A DNA stretch of 64,000 nucleotides from Betaproteobacteria bacterium HGW-Betaproteobacteria-9 (GCA_002842215.1 PHCC01000010.1:61674-125673); one strand, 5' to 3'. Shown: positions 47,223 to 56,684, numbered from the stretch's first letter. Made by a program: numbers and translations. The notes: a model not told the origin generated them from the sequence alone.

Positions 47223-48365
47223 TCAGGCGTAGAGCTTGCGTGCGATGCTCAGAGCGAGCGTGTCCGGCAACTCCACATCGTCGAAGCTCAAGGTCTGGCC
47301 GGCCAGGACCGGTCGGGTGATCACGGCATTCTGGATCATGCCGATCGGCACATGGTTCGGCACGTCCTGGATGCGGGCCGCTTCGCCGCGCACCTGGAAT
47401 CCGCCGATGGCGCGGTCGATCCGGGTGCCTGCGGGCAGATCGGTTTTGGCAATGCCAACGATGGAAACCGTCGGGGCGCTGGAGTTGTTGAGCAGCACGC
47501 CACCACCATTGATGACACGGCGCACGGTCTTGATGATTTCGTACTGGCAGAGGTGGAACGGGCGAACCAGCACGTAGTAGGGACCATCGCCCAGCTTGAG
47601 GTAGTTCAGAGCTTTCCACTCCGACTTGTCGTGCGTCCCGACAACAAAGACGCCGGCGTTTCCGGGCGAGAGCACATAGTCGGAGATGGCCTGTCCGCGT
47701 TCGGCCGCGGTGCGGGCCAGTTCAATGGCTGCTTTGGTGACATCCGCCGACTTCGGGCCTTCCATGCCCTGCCGGGTGATGGTGCCGCCAAATCCGTTGG
47801 CCACCAGTGCCTGCTCGATCTGGATCTTGGTCCCGTCGGTGAACGAGGTCGTCTGCTCGACGCTGATGCCCTGCTTGCCGGCCCAGTAGGCCATCTCTTC
47901 AGGGGTCGGATGGTGGTTGAGAAAGCCCTTCATGTTGCCGTACACGAGGGGCTTGAAACCCATCATCACGGCTTCTTCGCGCAAGGCAGCAATGGACCCG
48001 GGCTGGTCGCCTTCGGCTTCGGTCAGCAGGCCTTTGTCCGCGAACCAGGATCCCGTGGTGACGTGAAACTCCGAGTTCATGGTCACCACCCGCTTGCCGG
48101 CGCGCAAAGCGGTGTCGATGACATCAGTGGCGTGCAGCACGTCGCCGCTGCACTCCACGATCATGTCGCACTTGTCGAGCAGTTCCTGGACCGAACGGGT
48201 AAGCCGCTCGGGAAAGGGGAATCCTTCAGTGTTCTCGGGGGCCCGGCGCGTCAGTACGGCTGAAATATCCAGGTCCGGGGCGTGGTTGTGCACCAGGCGT
48301 GCAAAACCGCTGGCGATGAACCCGGTACCTACCAGGCCGATTCGGTGCTTGTTCAAGCTGTTCAT
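47223..48365 (-). CDS. NAD(P)-dependent oxidoreductase with SAF domain (homoserine dehydrogenase-like)
   Basis: The 380-residue protein has an N-terminal Rossmann fold (RIGLVGTGFIASGFARLVHNH, about 8-28) as in homoserine dehydrogenase or Gfo/Idh proteins. A middle catalytic-like region follows (YGNMKGFLNHHPTPEEM, FTDGTKIQIEQALVANGFGG). A C-terminal SAF domain runs from about 300 (IAKTDLPAGTRIDRAIGGFQVRG, PVLAGQTLSFDDVELPD). SAF domains occur in sialic acid synthases and altronate dehydratases. Placement in a surface polysaccharide cluster suggests it makes an unusual sugar or a substituent. AGGA lies before the ATG. Its reaction is unknown to me. Confidence 0.75.
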   Translation of the reverse strand: MNSLNKHRIGLVGTGFIASGFARLVHNHAPDLDISAVLTRRAPENTEGFPFPERLTRSVQELLDKCDMIVECSGDVLHATDVIDTALRAGKRVVTMNSEFHVTTGSWFADKGLLTEAEGDQPGSIAALREEAVMMGFKPLVYGNMKGFLNHHPTPEEMAYWAGKQGISVEQTTSFTDGTKIQIEQALVANGFGGTITRQGMEGPKSADVTKAAIELARTAAERGQAISDYVLSPGNAGVFVVGTHDKSEWKALNYLKLGDGPYYVLVRPFHLCQYEIIKTVRRVINGGGVLLNNSSAPTVSIVGIAKTDLPAGTRIDRAIGGFQVRGEAARIQDVPNHVPIGMIQNAVITRPVLAGQTLSFDDVELPDTLALSIARKLYA

Positions 48366-48465
48366 GGGAGTCCTGACCGTTGAGTCGCGATGTATTGATG
48401 GGATGGGGCCGCACTAGCCATGGTTCCATGGCTCACTGCACGACGGGAAAAAGACTGGGGTTGGG

Positions 48466-50400
48466 TTACACGCAGTAGCGCAGACGTCGGGCCGGGCTGG
48501 CGGCCTCCAGCCCCTGGTCTTGCGGGGAGTAGCCCGAAACCAGCTCGACCAGCAGCGCCTTGGTGCTTTCGACGTCGTTGCTGGCGAGAAGGTTCTCCAG
48601 CGCCTGGAGTTTGTCTTGCAGCAGCGGCCAGGCAAGGAATTCTTCATGCGCCTTCATGATGCGCGGGTGCGAAGTGGGGCGCGGATCGTTGCCGATCAAA
48701 AGCTCTTCGTAGAGCTTCTCGCCAGGTCTCAGGCCGGTGATTTCGATCGCTATGTCGCCATCGGGGTTTTCTTCGTCCCTGACGGTCAGGCCCGAGAGTT
48801 CAATCATCCGCAGGGCCAGGTCCATGATCTTCACAGGGTCGCCCATGTCCAGCACAAACACATCGCCACCCTTGGCCATGGCACCGGCCTGAATCACCAG
48901 TTGGGCAGCTTCGGGGATGGTCATGAAGTAGCGTGTGATGTCCGGGTGGGTCAGTGTGATGGCGCCACCGTCGCGGATCTGGCGCCGGAACTTCGGCACC
49001 ACCGAACCCGATGAACCCAGCACGTTGCCAAACCGGACCATCGAAAACCGGGTGTGAGGCGCGGTGGAGGCGAGGGCTTGCAAAGCCATTTCGGCCAGGC
49101 GCTTGCTGGCCCCCATGATGTTGGTCGGACGCACTGCCTTGTCGGTGCTGATCAGCACGAAGTCGGTGACGCCATGCTCCACCGCGATCCGGGCGGTGGT
49201 CAGGGTGCCCAAGGTGTTGTTCTTGATGCCCTCGATCGGGTTGTGTTCCACCAGCGGAACGTGTTTGTAGGCCGCGGCGTGGTAGATCGTGTCCGGCTTC
49301 CAGCTGGCCATGACATCCCGCAGACGATCGGCATCCCGCACCGATGCCAGAACAGGCACGAGCAGGGTGGTGTCGTCGGCGAGCTTGTCTTCAAGCTCTT
49401 GCTGGATTTCGTACAGGGCGAATTCGCTTTGTTCCAGCAGGATGAGCGTGGCAGGGGCCATGCCCAGAATCTGTCGGCAGAGCTCCCCCCCGATGGAGCC
49501 GCCGGCACCGGTCACCAGAACGACCTTGTCGGTGATGTTCTTGCCCAGCAGGATGTGGTTGGGGCTGACGGGTTCGCGCCCCAGAAGGTCGTCAATGTCG
49601 AGTTCGCGCAGGTCGGAGATGTTGACCATGCCCTGTGCCAACTCGCTCACGGCGGGCAGGGTGCGCACCTGCACGTGGGCATCGAGCATCTGCGCGATGA
49701 GCTCGTTGCGGCGGTGCCGGCTCACCGATGGCAGGGCCAGCAGCACGGTGCTGACCTGGAGCGAATTGACGAGGCCCTGCAGATCTGCCGGGCTGTAGAT
49801 GGACAGGCCATTGAGCACGTGACCGTGCAGGCGGTCATCGTCATCCAGAAAGCCCACCACACGCATTTCGTGGCTGTTGGCCATGGCCGCGGCCAACTGC
49901 CGACCGGCATTGCCGGCGCCATAGATGAGCACGCGTGGCAGCGCAACCAGCTTGAGTTGATTGCGGTAGAGGCCTCCTAGCCAAAAGCGCGCCAGCATGC
50001 GCGAGGCTCCGACCAGCAGCAGCAGCAGCATGGGTTGAATGAGCCCCACGGTGCGCGGCACGCCATTCACACCAAAGGCCGTGAAGACCGTGGCATAGAG
50101 CAGCCCGTAGACAGCGATCGCCTTGATCATGGTCATCAGCGCTGTCAGACCCGAGTAGCGGAAGATCGCGCGGTAGAACCCGTTCACGACAAATATCGGC
50201 AGGGCCACGAGCAGCGACCCACCGACCGCCCACAACGGTTGCCAGAAACCATCGCCCGAGAGCTTGACCCACTCACCCAGGCGAAGGTAATAAGCCAGCC
50301 ACACGGTGATCACGCACAGCGAGGCGTCCACGCTCAGCACAATGACGCGTTTGGCACGCCGCGGCATGGCGAGTATGGGCAGGGCGAAACGGTTCAGCAT
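48466..50400 (-). CDS. WbpM/FlaA1-like nucleotide sugar 4,6-dehydratase (membrane-bound)
   Basis: The 644-residue protein has four N-terminal membrane helices (about 15-120), a CoA-binding-like Rossmann domain (VLIYGAGNAGRQLAAAM, about 150) and the catalytic extended SDR domain (VLVTGAGGSIGGELCRQI, about 295). The atypical active site STDKAVRPTNIMGASKR has Met in place of the usual Tyr, as in WbpM. It probably converts UDP-GlcNAc to the 4-keto-6-deoxy sugar used for the first residue. I start at 50400 because AGGA precedes it; ATG 50433 has none. Confidence 0.92.
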   Translation of the reverse strand: MLNRFALPILAMPRRAKRVIVLSVDASLCVITVWLAYYLRLGEWVKLSGDGFWQPLWAVGGSLLVALPIFVVNGFYRAIFRYSGLTALMTMIKAIAVYGLLYATVFTAFGVNGVPRTVGLIQPMLLLLLVGASRMLARFWLGGLYRNQLKLVALPRVLIYGAGNAGRQLAAAMANSHEMRVVGFLDDDDRLHGHVLNGLSIYSPADLQGLVNSLQVSTVLLALPSVSRHRRNELIAQMLDAHVQVRTLPAVSELAQGMVNISDLRELDIDDLLGREPVSPNHILLGKNITDKVVLVTGAGGSIGGELCRQILGMAPATLILLEQSEFALYEIQQELEDKLADDTTLLVPVLASVRDADRLRDVMASWKPDTIYHAAAYKHVPLVEHNPIEGIKNNTLGTLTTARIAVEHGVTDFVLISTDKAVRPTNIMGASKRLAEMALQALASTAPHTRFSMVRFGNVLGSSGSVVPKFRRQIRDGGAITLTHPDITRYFMTIPEAAQLVIQAGAMAKGGDVFVLDMGDPVKIMDLALRMIELSGLTVRDEENPDGDIAIEITGLRPGEKLYEELLIGNDPRPTSHPRIMKAHEEFLAWPLLQDKLQALENLLASNDVESTKALLVELVSGYSPQDQGLEAASPARRLRYCV

Positions 50401-50416
50401 CTGGGAGTTCCTGACT

Positions 50417-50977
50417 TCAGTGGGTGACGCCATCACGGCGCAGCACGCGCCACGCGGTCAAGAACATGATTTTGAGGTCCAGCCCGAAAGAGTGCGTCTG
50501 CAAGTATTCGGCGTCCAGGCGAACCTTCTCGGGAATCGGCAGTTCGTCCCGACCGTTGATTTGTGCCCATCCGGTCAGTCCTGGAACCAGCCGGTCGACG
50601 CCATTGTGCGTGCGCAATGCAATCAGATCGTCCTGGTTGAACAAAGCCGGCCGAGGGCCGACGAAACTCATGTCACCTTTGAGGATGTTCCACAGTTGCG
50701 GCAATTCGTCGAGGCTTGTTTTGCGCAAGAAAGACCCCATCGGTGTCAGGCAGGCCTGCGGATCGGGCAGCAGATGGGTAGCCACAGCGGGCGTGTCCAC
50801 TCTCATGCTGCGAAACTTGGGCATGCGGAAAATGCGATTGTGCTGGCCAACACGGTCACTCCAGTACAGGGCGGGTCCAGGCGACGTCCAGCGCACAAGC
50901 AGGGCAATGACCCCGATCGGCGGCAGAAGCAGCAGACCCAGACAGGTCGCCAGCATAAAGTCGAAAGCCCGCTTCAT
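50417..50977 (-). CDS. Initiating sugar-phosphate transferase (undecaprenyl-phosphate)
   Basis: The 186-residue enzyme moves a sugar-1-phosphate to undecaprenyl phosphate, starting repeat-unit synthesis. It has one N-terminal membrane-embedded helix (FDFMLATCLGLLLLPPIGVIALLV), the basic strand FRMPKFRSMRVD, and the catalytic region RKTSLDELPQLWNILKGDMSFVGPRPAL followed by PGLTGWAQINGRD. It is the short form (PglC/WbpL-unrelated, no extra N-terminal helices). Overlaps the epimerase gene by four bases. Confidence 0.95.
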   Translation of the reverse strand: MKRAFDFMLATCLGLLLLPPIGVIALLVRWTSPGPALYWSDRVGQHNRIFRMPKFRSMRVDTPAVATHLLPDPQACLTPMGSFLRKTSLDELPQLWNILKGDMSFVGPRPALFNQDDLIALRTHNGVDRLVPGLTGWAQINGRDELPIPEKVRLDAEYLQTHSFGLDLKIMFLTAWRVLRRDGVTH

Positions 50978-51909
50978 CTGGTGAAACCCTGCACGGTGAG
51001 CCTCAAACCCTGCTGCAATGTCAAACGGGGCGACCAGTCCAAAACCTCTCTAGTATGCCCGATGTCCACCTGCAAAGACCCGATCAGGCGCTCAATCTGG
51101 TGCAACCGCCCGGTCAGGCGGCCTGCCCAGCGCAGCCAACTGACCGGAACCGGCAGCAGCCGGGGCGGTCGTTCCATGGCAGCGGCCAGCTCCCGCACCA
51201 GATCGGGGGTCGAAATATCCTGATCGTCCGAGGCAAGAAAGGTCTGCCCCGGCGCGTCGGGGTGTCGGGTGCACAACTGCAACAGGTCGGTCAGGTTGCC
51301 CAGGGCCAGCAAGGAGCGCTGATTGTGTACCTGCCCGAATGGCAGGGGAAGACCGCGCGCCACCGCTTGCATCAGGCGCAGGAAATTGGCTTTGACACCC
51401 GGGCCGTGCACCAGTGGCGGACGGACCACCACGACTTCCAGGCCGGTGCGTTTTGAAACAGCCCACAAGGCCTGCTCGGCTTCCCATTTGGAGCGACCGT
51501 AGGCGTCCTCAGGTGCCGGGGGCGTCAGGCTGTTGAAACGCAGGCCCGGCGCGGTCTGCTCGCCAAGCACTTTGAGCGAACTCAGAAACACCAGCCTTCG
51601 GACACCGGCTTGCGCTGCCGAGTGCGCTAGGCGGCGCGTCCCTCCCACGTTCACCCGCCGAAAAGCAGCCAGGGGATCTGCCTCGGTGTCTTGCATCACA
51701 TGGACGCGCGCAGCGCAGTGGACGATGGAGCTGACCCCCTGCAAGGCAGCGGCCCAGTCGGTGTCGGAATCGATGTTGCCGATCACGCGGGCCTGGGGCA
51801 GGCGCGCATCGGGTGAACGAACCAGGGCCCGGTATGGCACACCCTGATCGGCCAGGGCCTGGCAGAGCGCACGACCGACAAAGCCGCTGGCACCGGTCAC
51901 GGCGATCAA
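50974..51909 (-). CDS. NAD-dependent nucleotide-sugar epimerase/dehydratase
   Basis: The 311-residue extended SDR protein has the NAD site VTGASGFVGRALCQAL at the start, RLVFLSSLKVLGE and the catalytic YGRSKWEAE (Tyr-x3-Lys, about 147-155). It resembles WbpV/WbpP-type 4-epimerases and 4-keto reductases such as RmlD-like proteins that act after WbpM-type enzymes. It begins with a TTG at 51909 that overlaps the preceding stop (TTGA), and a G-rich stretch precedes it. Confidence 0.87.
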   Translation of the reverse strand: MIAVTGASGFVGRALCQALADQGVPYRALVRSPDARLPQARVIGNIDSDTDWAAALQGVSSIVHCAARVHVMQDTEADPLAAFRRVNVGGTRRLAHSAAQAGVRRLVFLSSLKVLGEQTAPGLRFNSLTPPAPEDAYGRSKWEAEQALWAVSKRTGLEVVVVRPPLVHGPGVKANFLRLMQAVARGLPLPFGQVHNQRSLLALGNLTDLLQLCTRHPDAPGQTFLASDDQDISTPDLVRELAAAMERPPRLLPVPVSWLRWAGRLTGRLHQIERLIGSLQVDIGHTREVLDWSPRLTLQQGLRLTVQGFTR

Positions 51910-52994
51910 GCCCGCCCCCCGGCTGCGAGGCGAACGGCGCCGCTTTTGCCCAGGCTGAGAGCCAGCCAGTTTTCCATCACCGCGACCACCGGGATCAGGA
52001 GGACGGCGGTGACCGCCAGAACCACGAGACCCAGGCCCACGCTGGCCTCGATCTCCCGGATCGGCATCGACAACACCCCCGCGAGCACCACCTTGACCGA
52101 TTTGATGATCAACATGTGAATCAGCATGATGGACAGGCTGTAGCGTCCGATCCAGGCCAGGAACCGCCCCTTGCTTCCCAGCAGCTGAACAAAGGCCAAG
52201 ACCATGAACAGCCCGCTGAACGCGAACAGGAGATAGAACGCGGGGTGGCCCAACCGGGTGTCTGCCATGGTCACGAAGCCGTTGATCTGGCTGAACAGGC
52301 TGATGAGCAGGCAAATCACAAACCCGCCCCAGCGCCAGCCGGCAGACGGCCAGCCCGTCCGAGCGAGCCCCTGGAACGCCACACCCGCTTCGAAGAACAC
52401 CAGACCCACCATGGCCGGACCGAGGCTGAAAGGCAGCTTGAAGTGCGGAGCCACGGCCTGGGCGCACGCGGCCAGTAGCAGGGCGATGAACATCCGCAAC
52501 GCGAAGGAAGAGGTCAGGCGCCGGAGCAGGTGGCCGACCATCAGCGTGCAGAACAAGGCGATGACAAACCAGACCGGTGTGTTGACCAGATGACCGTCAC
52601 CCAGCGATCCGTAAAAAATGCCCAGGAAGGGCGTGAGCAGGCCATGGTTGAACTGCTCCAGTTTCAGTCCCGAACGGGCCGCAGCCCAGTAGCCCGCGAG
52701 GTAAAAAAGGTAGCCCAGTGCGGCATAACACAGGTAGGGCACCAGCAGGGTGCGGAACTTCTTGCGGAAGAAGGAGGGGAGGGCAGGCGGGTCAAAGCGG
52801 TAGGTCAGACCGGCAATGAAGAAAAACAGCGGAACGTGAAAGGCGTAGATGAAGACGTAGAGCGGCGAAGGCTCCGCGACCGAATAGATGTGGCCGATCA
52901 CGATCAGAGCGATGCCCAGCCCCTTGGCCGCGTCAATCCAGTCTATGCGTGAACCCTTGCGGGGTTCGTCGACGGGAAGGGTTGCTGGCTGCAT
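51906..52994 (-). CDS. Acyltransferase family 3 membrane protein (WecH-like)
   Basis: This 362-residue protein has ten predicted helices. RIDWIDAAKGLGIALIVIGHI (about 16-36) includes the conserved His of Acyltransferase_3, and IYAFHVPLFFFIAGLTYR has the family FHxPLFFxxSG-type pattern. It has no SGNH domain, unlike the other acyltransferase of the cluster. It probably O-acetylates a lipid-linked sugar or the finished polymer. Confidence 0.9.
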   Translation of the reverse strand: MQPATLPVDEPRKGSRIDWIDAAKGLGIALIVIGHIYSVAEPSPLYVFIYAFHVPLFFFIAGLTYRFDPPALPSFFRKKFRTLLVPYLCYAALGYLFYLAGYWAAARSGLKLEQFNHGLLTPFLGIFYGSLGDGHLVNTPVWFVIALFCTLMVGHLLRRLTSSFALRMFIALLLAACAQAVAPHFKLPFSLGPAMVGLVFFEAGVAFQGLARTGWPSAGWRWGGFVICLLISLFSQINGFVTMADTRLGHPAFYLLFAFSGLFMVLAFVQLLGSKGRFLAWIGRYSLSIMLIHMLIIKSVKVVLAGVLSMPIREIEASVGLGLVVLAVTAVLLIPVVAVMENWLALSLGKSGAVRLAAGGRA

Positions 52995-53027
52995 CGTTGT
53001 GATGGACGGGTCGGGCAGCTGCCGCGC

Positions 53028-53978
53028 TCAGCGCAGCGAATCCCGGTTTTGCAAGGTCATCGAGCGGATCTCTTCGAGCAGCTTGCGGTTGGCCGAGAGC
53101 AGATCGGCCACGAAGGCGATCAGGATGGTTTGAAAACCGATGACCATAAGCGAACTCGCCAGAATCAGGGATTGCACATGGCCGTCGTAACCGTTGTCCG
53201 TCGTCAACCATTTGTAGACAAAGCGCATCCCGATCAGGAAGCCCAGACCAAAGAGGGTGATGCCGATCGAAGCGAAGAAACGGAACGGCCGGTAGATGAC
53301 GAAGACGCGGATGATGGTGACGATGCTGCGCCGGATGTACGAGGAAATGCTTTTGACCAGGCGGGAAGGCCGCAGGTCGCCGTTGACCCGGATGGGCACC
53401 GACGTGATGGCCATGTTCTTCTGGCCCGCCTGGATGATGGTTTCCAGGGTGTAGGTGTAGTCACTGAACACCGTGAGCTTCTGGGCCGCGGCCCGGCTCA
53501 TGGCCCGGAAGCCGCTGGGTGCGTCCGGGATGCTGGTCTTGCTGGCCACACGCACGACCCAGCTCCCCAACTTTTGCAACAACTTCTTGATCGGGCTGAA
53601 GTGCTCGATCGCCTGGATGGGGCGGGCACCGATCACGATGTCAGCTTTGCCGTTGACGATGGGGGCCGTCAACAGGGGGATGTCGTCAGCCTCGTACTGG
53701 TTGTCGGCATCGGTGTTGACGATCACGTCGGCACCGTGCTCCAGACAGGCTTGCAGGCCGTTCATGAAACCACGCGCCAGACCCTGGTTGCGCGTGTGCC
53801 GGACCACATGGTCGACACCATGACTCAGCGCGACCTTGACCGTGTCGTCGGTGCTGCCGTCGTCAATGATCAGCCACTCAACGCTGTCGAATCCGGGGAC
53901 TTGTCGCGGCAGCGCTGACAGGGCAATGCCCAGGGTTTCGGCTTCGTTGTAGCAAGGGATCTGGATGATGAGTTTCAA
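53028..53978 (-). CDS. Family 2 glycosyltransferase (polyprenyl-phosphate type)
   Basis: The 316-residue enzyme has a GT-A domain with QIPCYNEAETLGIALSALP, the metal site VNTDADNQY (D-x-D about 89-91) and GFRAMSRAAAQ. Two C-terminal helices (about 240-262 and 275-298) resemble those of DPM1/GtrB-like enzymes that put a hexose on polyprenyl phosphate. The start is TTG at 53978, with AGAGG eight bases upstream. The sugar is unknown. Confidence 0.9.
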   Translation of the reverse strand: MKLIIQIPCYNEAETLGIALSALPRQVPGFDSVEWLIIDDGSTDDTVKVALSHGVDHVVRHTRNQGLARGFMNGLQACLEHGADVIVNTDADNQYEADDIPLLTAPIVNGKADIVIGARPIQAIEHFSPIKKLLQKLGSWVVRVASKTSIPDAPSGFRAMSRAAAQKLTVFSDYTYTLETIIQAGQKNMAITSVPIRVNGDLRPSRLVKSISSYIRRSIVTIIRVFVIYRPFRFFASIGITLFGLGFLIGMRFVYKWLTTDNGYDGHVQSLILASSLMVIGFQTILIAFVADLLSANRKLLEEIRSMTLQNRDSLR

Positions 53979-54139
53979 AGTTTCGCCTCTGTGGTTCGGC
54001 TGTCACGAAGGGGGTAGGTCCGCATGGCGGTGGAATGGTTTGGGCTTCCCACTTTTTTCCGGATGGCTGGCTTAGCCCATTGAGCCTTGCTCAAACTTGA
54101 TCGTGATGAATGACATGGCTTGGGGCATCAATTGCAGGG

Positions 54140-55012
54140 CTACCTATTCACGGTTTTCCCGGAGTGGGGATGCAAATGGTGTCGGTAGTAGTCAAAAAAA
54201 TGCTGTTGAAACAGCGCGCATTGCTTGTTCATGTGTGCAATCAGTGGCAGTGGAAAACACTGCCGGGCATCAGCCGCATCCACTTCGTCGCACAGTTGTT
54301 GTTGCAGCAAACGCTCAAAATCGTTCTGGCAATAGCGCTGCACGTCGTTTTGCTGCGGGTAGGCCGCAACGCGCCATTGCGAGTTCAGCGACAGGTAGGT
54401 ACTGAAAAGCCGCTCAATCATAAACGGCAGGAAAGGTGCAGCATCGGTGTGGCGGGTGGAGCTCAAAATGCCCAGAACGGCTTGGTGTGAAGGCTCTCGC
54501 AGCAAAAAGTCCGCGATCGGTTGTAGCACCTCGCCGACATAGGCCTGCCAGAATGCCGGACGGGCCACCCAGAAGTTGCCATAGGCCAGCAGGCCGGGCC
54601 CGTGGCGCGGCACCTCGCGCAGTTGCCAGGGAATGCCGACGGCGTCTAGCAGGGCCTGTGCGGCGGCGCCCAGTCCGGGATGGGCGTGCTCGCCCTGCAT
54701 CCAGACGTTGTAGGACCAATAGCCAATTTGCGGAAAAGGGTTGATCAAGCAGACGTCGGCATCGGCGTTGTCAGCAACGAACCCAAGGAATCGATCCACG
54801 CCGATGTGGGTCTTGAGCGCGAATTTCGGCGAAAACATGCCCGTGAAATCATGCTGGCGCCAGTCGCCGCGCCGGTAGATTTCCAGAAAGGCCTGAAGCT
54901 CGCGCCATTCCGGGTGGTCATTGGTGATCGGCAACGGGGCCAGGTGAGAATCGCTGAGAGCCTGATCCTTGGCATACAGGCATTCATAGATGATGGTCCC
55001 CGATCTGGTCAT
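54140..55012 (-). CDS. Unknown protein of the polysaccharide cluster
   Basis: I do not recognise this 290-residue soluble protein. Visible features are TIIYECLYAKDQALSDSHLAPL at the start, aromatic-rich blocks (FPQIGYWSYNVWMQGEHAHPGL, LLAYGNFWVARPAFWQAYVGEVLQP) and a basic, His-rich end (FFDYYRHHLHPHSGKTVNR). LAYGNFWVARPAFW recalls DUF- or glycosyltransferase-like proteins that hold a donor sugar, but no D-x-D is clear. GAGGT lies eight bases before the ATG. It lies between the phosphatase and the GT2 gene in the same direction. Base composition near its 3' end is less GC-rich than its neighbours. Confidence 0.7.
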   Translation of the reverse strand: MTRSGTIIYECLYAKDQALSDSHLAPLPITNDHPEWRELQAFLEIYRRGDWRQHDFTGMFSPKFALKTHIGVDRFLGFVADNADADVCLINPFPQIGYWSYNVWMQGEHAHPGLGAAAQALLDAVGIPWQLREVPRHGPGLLAYGNFWVARPAFWQAYVGEVLQPIADFLLREPSHQAVLGILSSTRHTDAAPFLPFMIERLFSTYLSLNSQWRVAAYPQQNDVQRYCQNDFERLLQQQLCDEVDAADARQCFPLPLIAHMNKQCALFQQHFFDYYRHHLHPHSGKTVNR

Positions 55013-55023
55013 GACAACTGACC

Positions 55024-55617
55024 TCAGGCGCCGGCTGTGATGAGGCAAAAGCGCCCCAGGTCGGCGCGCCATTGCAGCCGGCTCATGCTGGCATTGGGTA
55101 CGGTGAAGCTGGGGTAACGTTCTTCGATGGGCACGCCCAGCAGGTACTGCAGGATGACCGTGATCGGACCACCATGGGCCACGGCCATCAGCAGTCCGGG
55201 CTCGTGCTGGCGTGGCACGATCTCGGTCTGCACCCACTGGCAGACGCGCTGCGCCATGTCACGGTGCGATTCGCCGCCGTCGTAGCGCCGACCCAGGTCC
55301 TGGTAAAAATCGGGGAAGGCGGTGTTGAAGTCCTTCTCCAGCCAAGTGCCGTGGCGCCCGGGAAAGGTCTCGGCCAGGCGCGCGTCCAGCTGCGTTTCGG
55401 GCATCCGCTCGCCCAGCACGATTTCCGCCGTGCTCAGGGCGCGTCGCCAGGGGCTGCAATACAGCCAGCGCGCCTCGGCCAACACGACTGGAATGCGCGC
55501 CGCCAACGCGTGCGACTGCGCCACACCGTTCTCGGTCAGGTCGTCCTGGTCGTTCGAGATCAGCAGGCCTTTCTGGTTGGCCACCGATTGGCCGTGTCGA
55601 ATCAAAACGATGTCCAT
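55024..55617 (-). CDS. Histidine phosphatase family protein
   Basis: The 197-residue branch-1 phosphatase has catalytic IRHGQSVANQKG (about 6-17), the second-site Arg/Glu area (YCSPWRRALSTAEIV) and the C-terminal MAVAHGGPITVILQYLLG catalytic His. Members hydrolyse phospho-sugars or phospho-lipids. Between glycosyltransferase genes it may trim an activated precursor, for example a sugar bisphosphate. It starts two bases after the stop of the glycosyltransferase gene. Confidence 0.92.
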   Translation of the reverse strand: MDIVLIRHGQSVANQKGLLISNDQDDLTENGVAQSHALAARIPVVLAEARWLYCSPWRRALSTAEIVLGERMPETQLDARLAETFPGRHGTWLEKDFNTAFPDFYQDLGRRYDGGESHRDMAQRVCQWVQTEIVPRQHEPGLLMAVAHGGPITVILQYLLGVPIEERYPSFTVPNASMSRLQWRADLGRFCLITAGA

Positions 55618-55619
55618 GT

Positions 55620-56684
55620 TCAGGCCCTGGCGATCAATTCAAGCAGCTTGTGGGCCGAGGCCTGCAAGCCAAAGTTGGCGATGCAATCGGCGTACGACTG
55701 TTCCCGGATTTTCTGACGCAAGGCGGCTTGCTGGTAAAGATCGGTCATGGCCTTGAGCCATTCGTCACCCTGGTTGTGGACCAGCATGCCGGTTTCTCCG
55801 TGCTGTACCACCTCGGTGTAGACCGGCGAATGCGAGTACATGCCCGGTATGCCCAAGCTGCCGTAGTCGATGTATTTGATGCACGACTTGCAGCTGTTGA
55901 AGAACAGGGTTTCAGGGTCTTCCTGACCGCCCAAGGGCACGACAGCGAACCAGTAGCCGGCGTCGCGTATGGTCTCTTTGTAGGTCTTGTTAGGAGAAAA
56001 ACCCCTGTCGTTCAGGCGTGGAATGCGACCGATCTCGGGGAAGTGATCGCCCCAGAAATCCAGCTGCACCTCCGGATGAATTTCCATGAAGGCCACCAGT
56101 TGCTGCAGGAACTGCTTGCGGTGCGACACCAGCTTGATGCCATCGGTGTTGGAAAACAGGATGCGCGGCTGACCGGATTCGTTGTGGATTGTGGGGCTGT
56201 ACGGCAGGGCCTCGTGGTCGAATCCGTTCTTCAGGATCGCCGAGACCGGGCGAAGGTATTTCAGCTTGTTTTGCAGGACCGGGTTCGATACCGAGACCAC
56301 GTCTGCCTCGCGAATCATGCTCACGATGTTGGCCAGCACGTCCTCGTCGAGGTTGGTCACGCTGTAGCTGGGCAGATCCAGGATCCAGTCGTCGAGATCG
56401 TAAATGCAGCGCAGTCCCAACGCCTTGGCGGTCTGGATGATTTCCAGACCACGCGTGGAGCTGTGTTTGTTCAGCAGCACGGCATCATGTCGACGGAAGT
56501 CCTCAATGCCGATTTCGGTTTCGAGAATCTCCTGCCACTGCAACAGGCCGTGGCGTTCCATGTAGTCCAGCAGCGGACCAAAGCGGGCGCCGATGGAGCG
56601 CGACTTCAGTCGGCTGTGCGAAAGCGATAGGCGTTGCACCACGAGCAGGCGTGGTGGGTAGCGGGTGTCAGTAGAAAGCGGCAT
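55620..56684 (-). CDS. Glycosyltransferase, GT-B fold
   Basis: The 354-residue protein shows no membrane helix. The N-terminal half has LLVVQRLSLSHSRLKSRSIGARFGPLLDYMERHG and a DLDDWILDLPSYS acidic patch. The C-terminal half has PRILFSNTDGIKLVSHRKQFLQQL, VVPLGGQEDPETLFFNSCKSCIKYIDYGSLGIPGMYS and VQHGETGMLVHNQGDEWLKAM. The last part matches the nucleotide-sugar domain of GT1/GT4-like enzymes, with a Lys-Tyr region in place of the usual E-x7-E. Donor and acceptor are unknown. Confidence 0.82.
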   Translation of the reverse strand: MPLSTDTRYPPRLLVVQRLSLSHSRLKSRSIGARFGPLLDYMERHGLLQWQEILETEIGIEDFRRHDAVLLNKHSSTRGLEIIQTAKALGLRCIYDLDDWILDLPSYSVTNLDEDVLANIVSMIREADVVSVSNPVLQNKLKYLRPVSAILKNGFDHEALPYSPTIHNESGQPRILFSNTDGIKLVSHRKQFLQQLVAFMEIHPEVQLDFWGDHFPEIGRIPRLNDRGFSPNKTYKETIRDAGYWFAVVPLGGQEDPETLFFNSCKSCIKYIDYGSLGIPGMYSHSPVYTEVVQHGETGMLVHNQGDEWLKAMTDLYQQAALRQKIREQSYADCIANFGLQASAHKLLELIARA

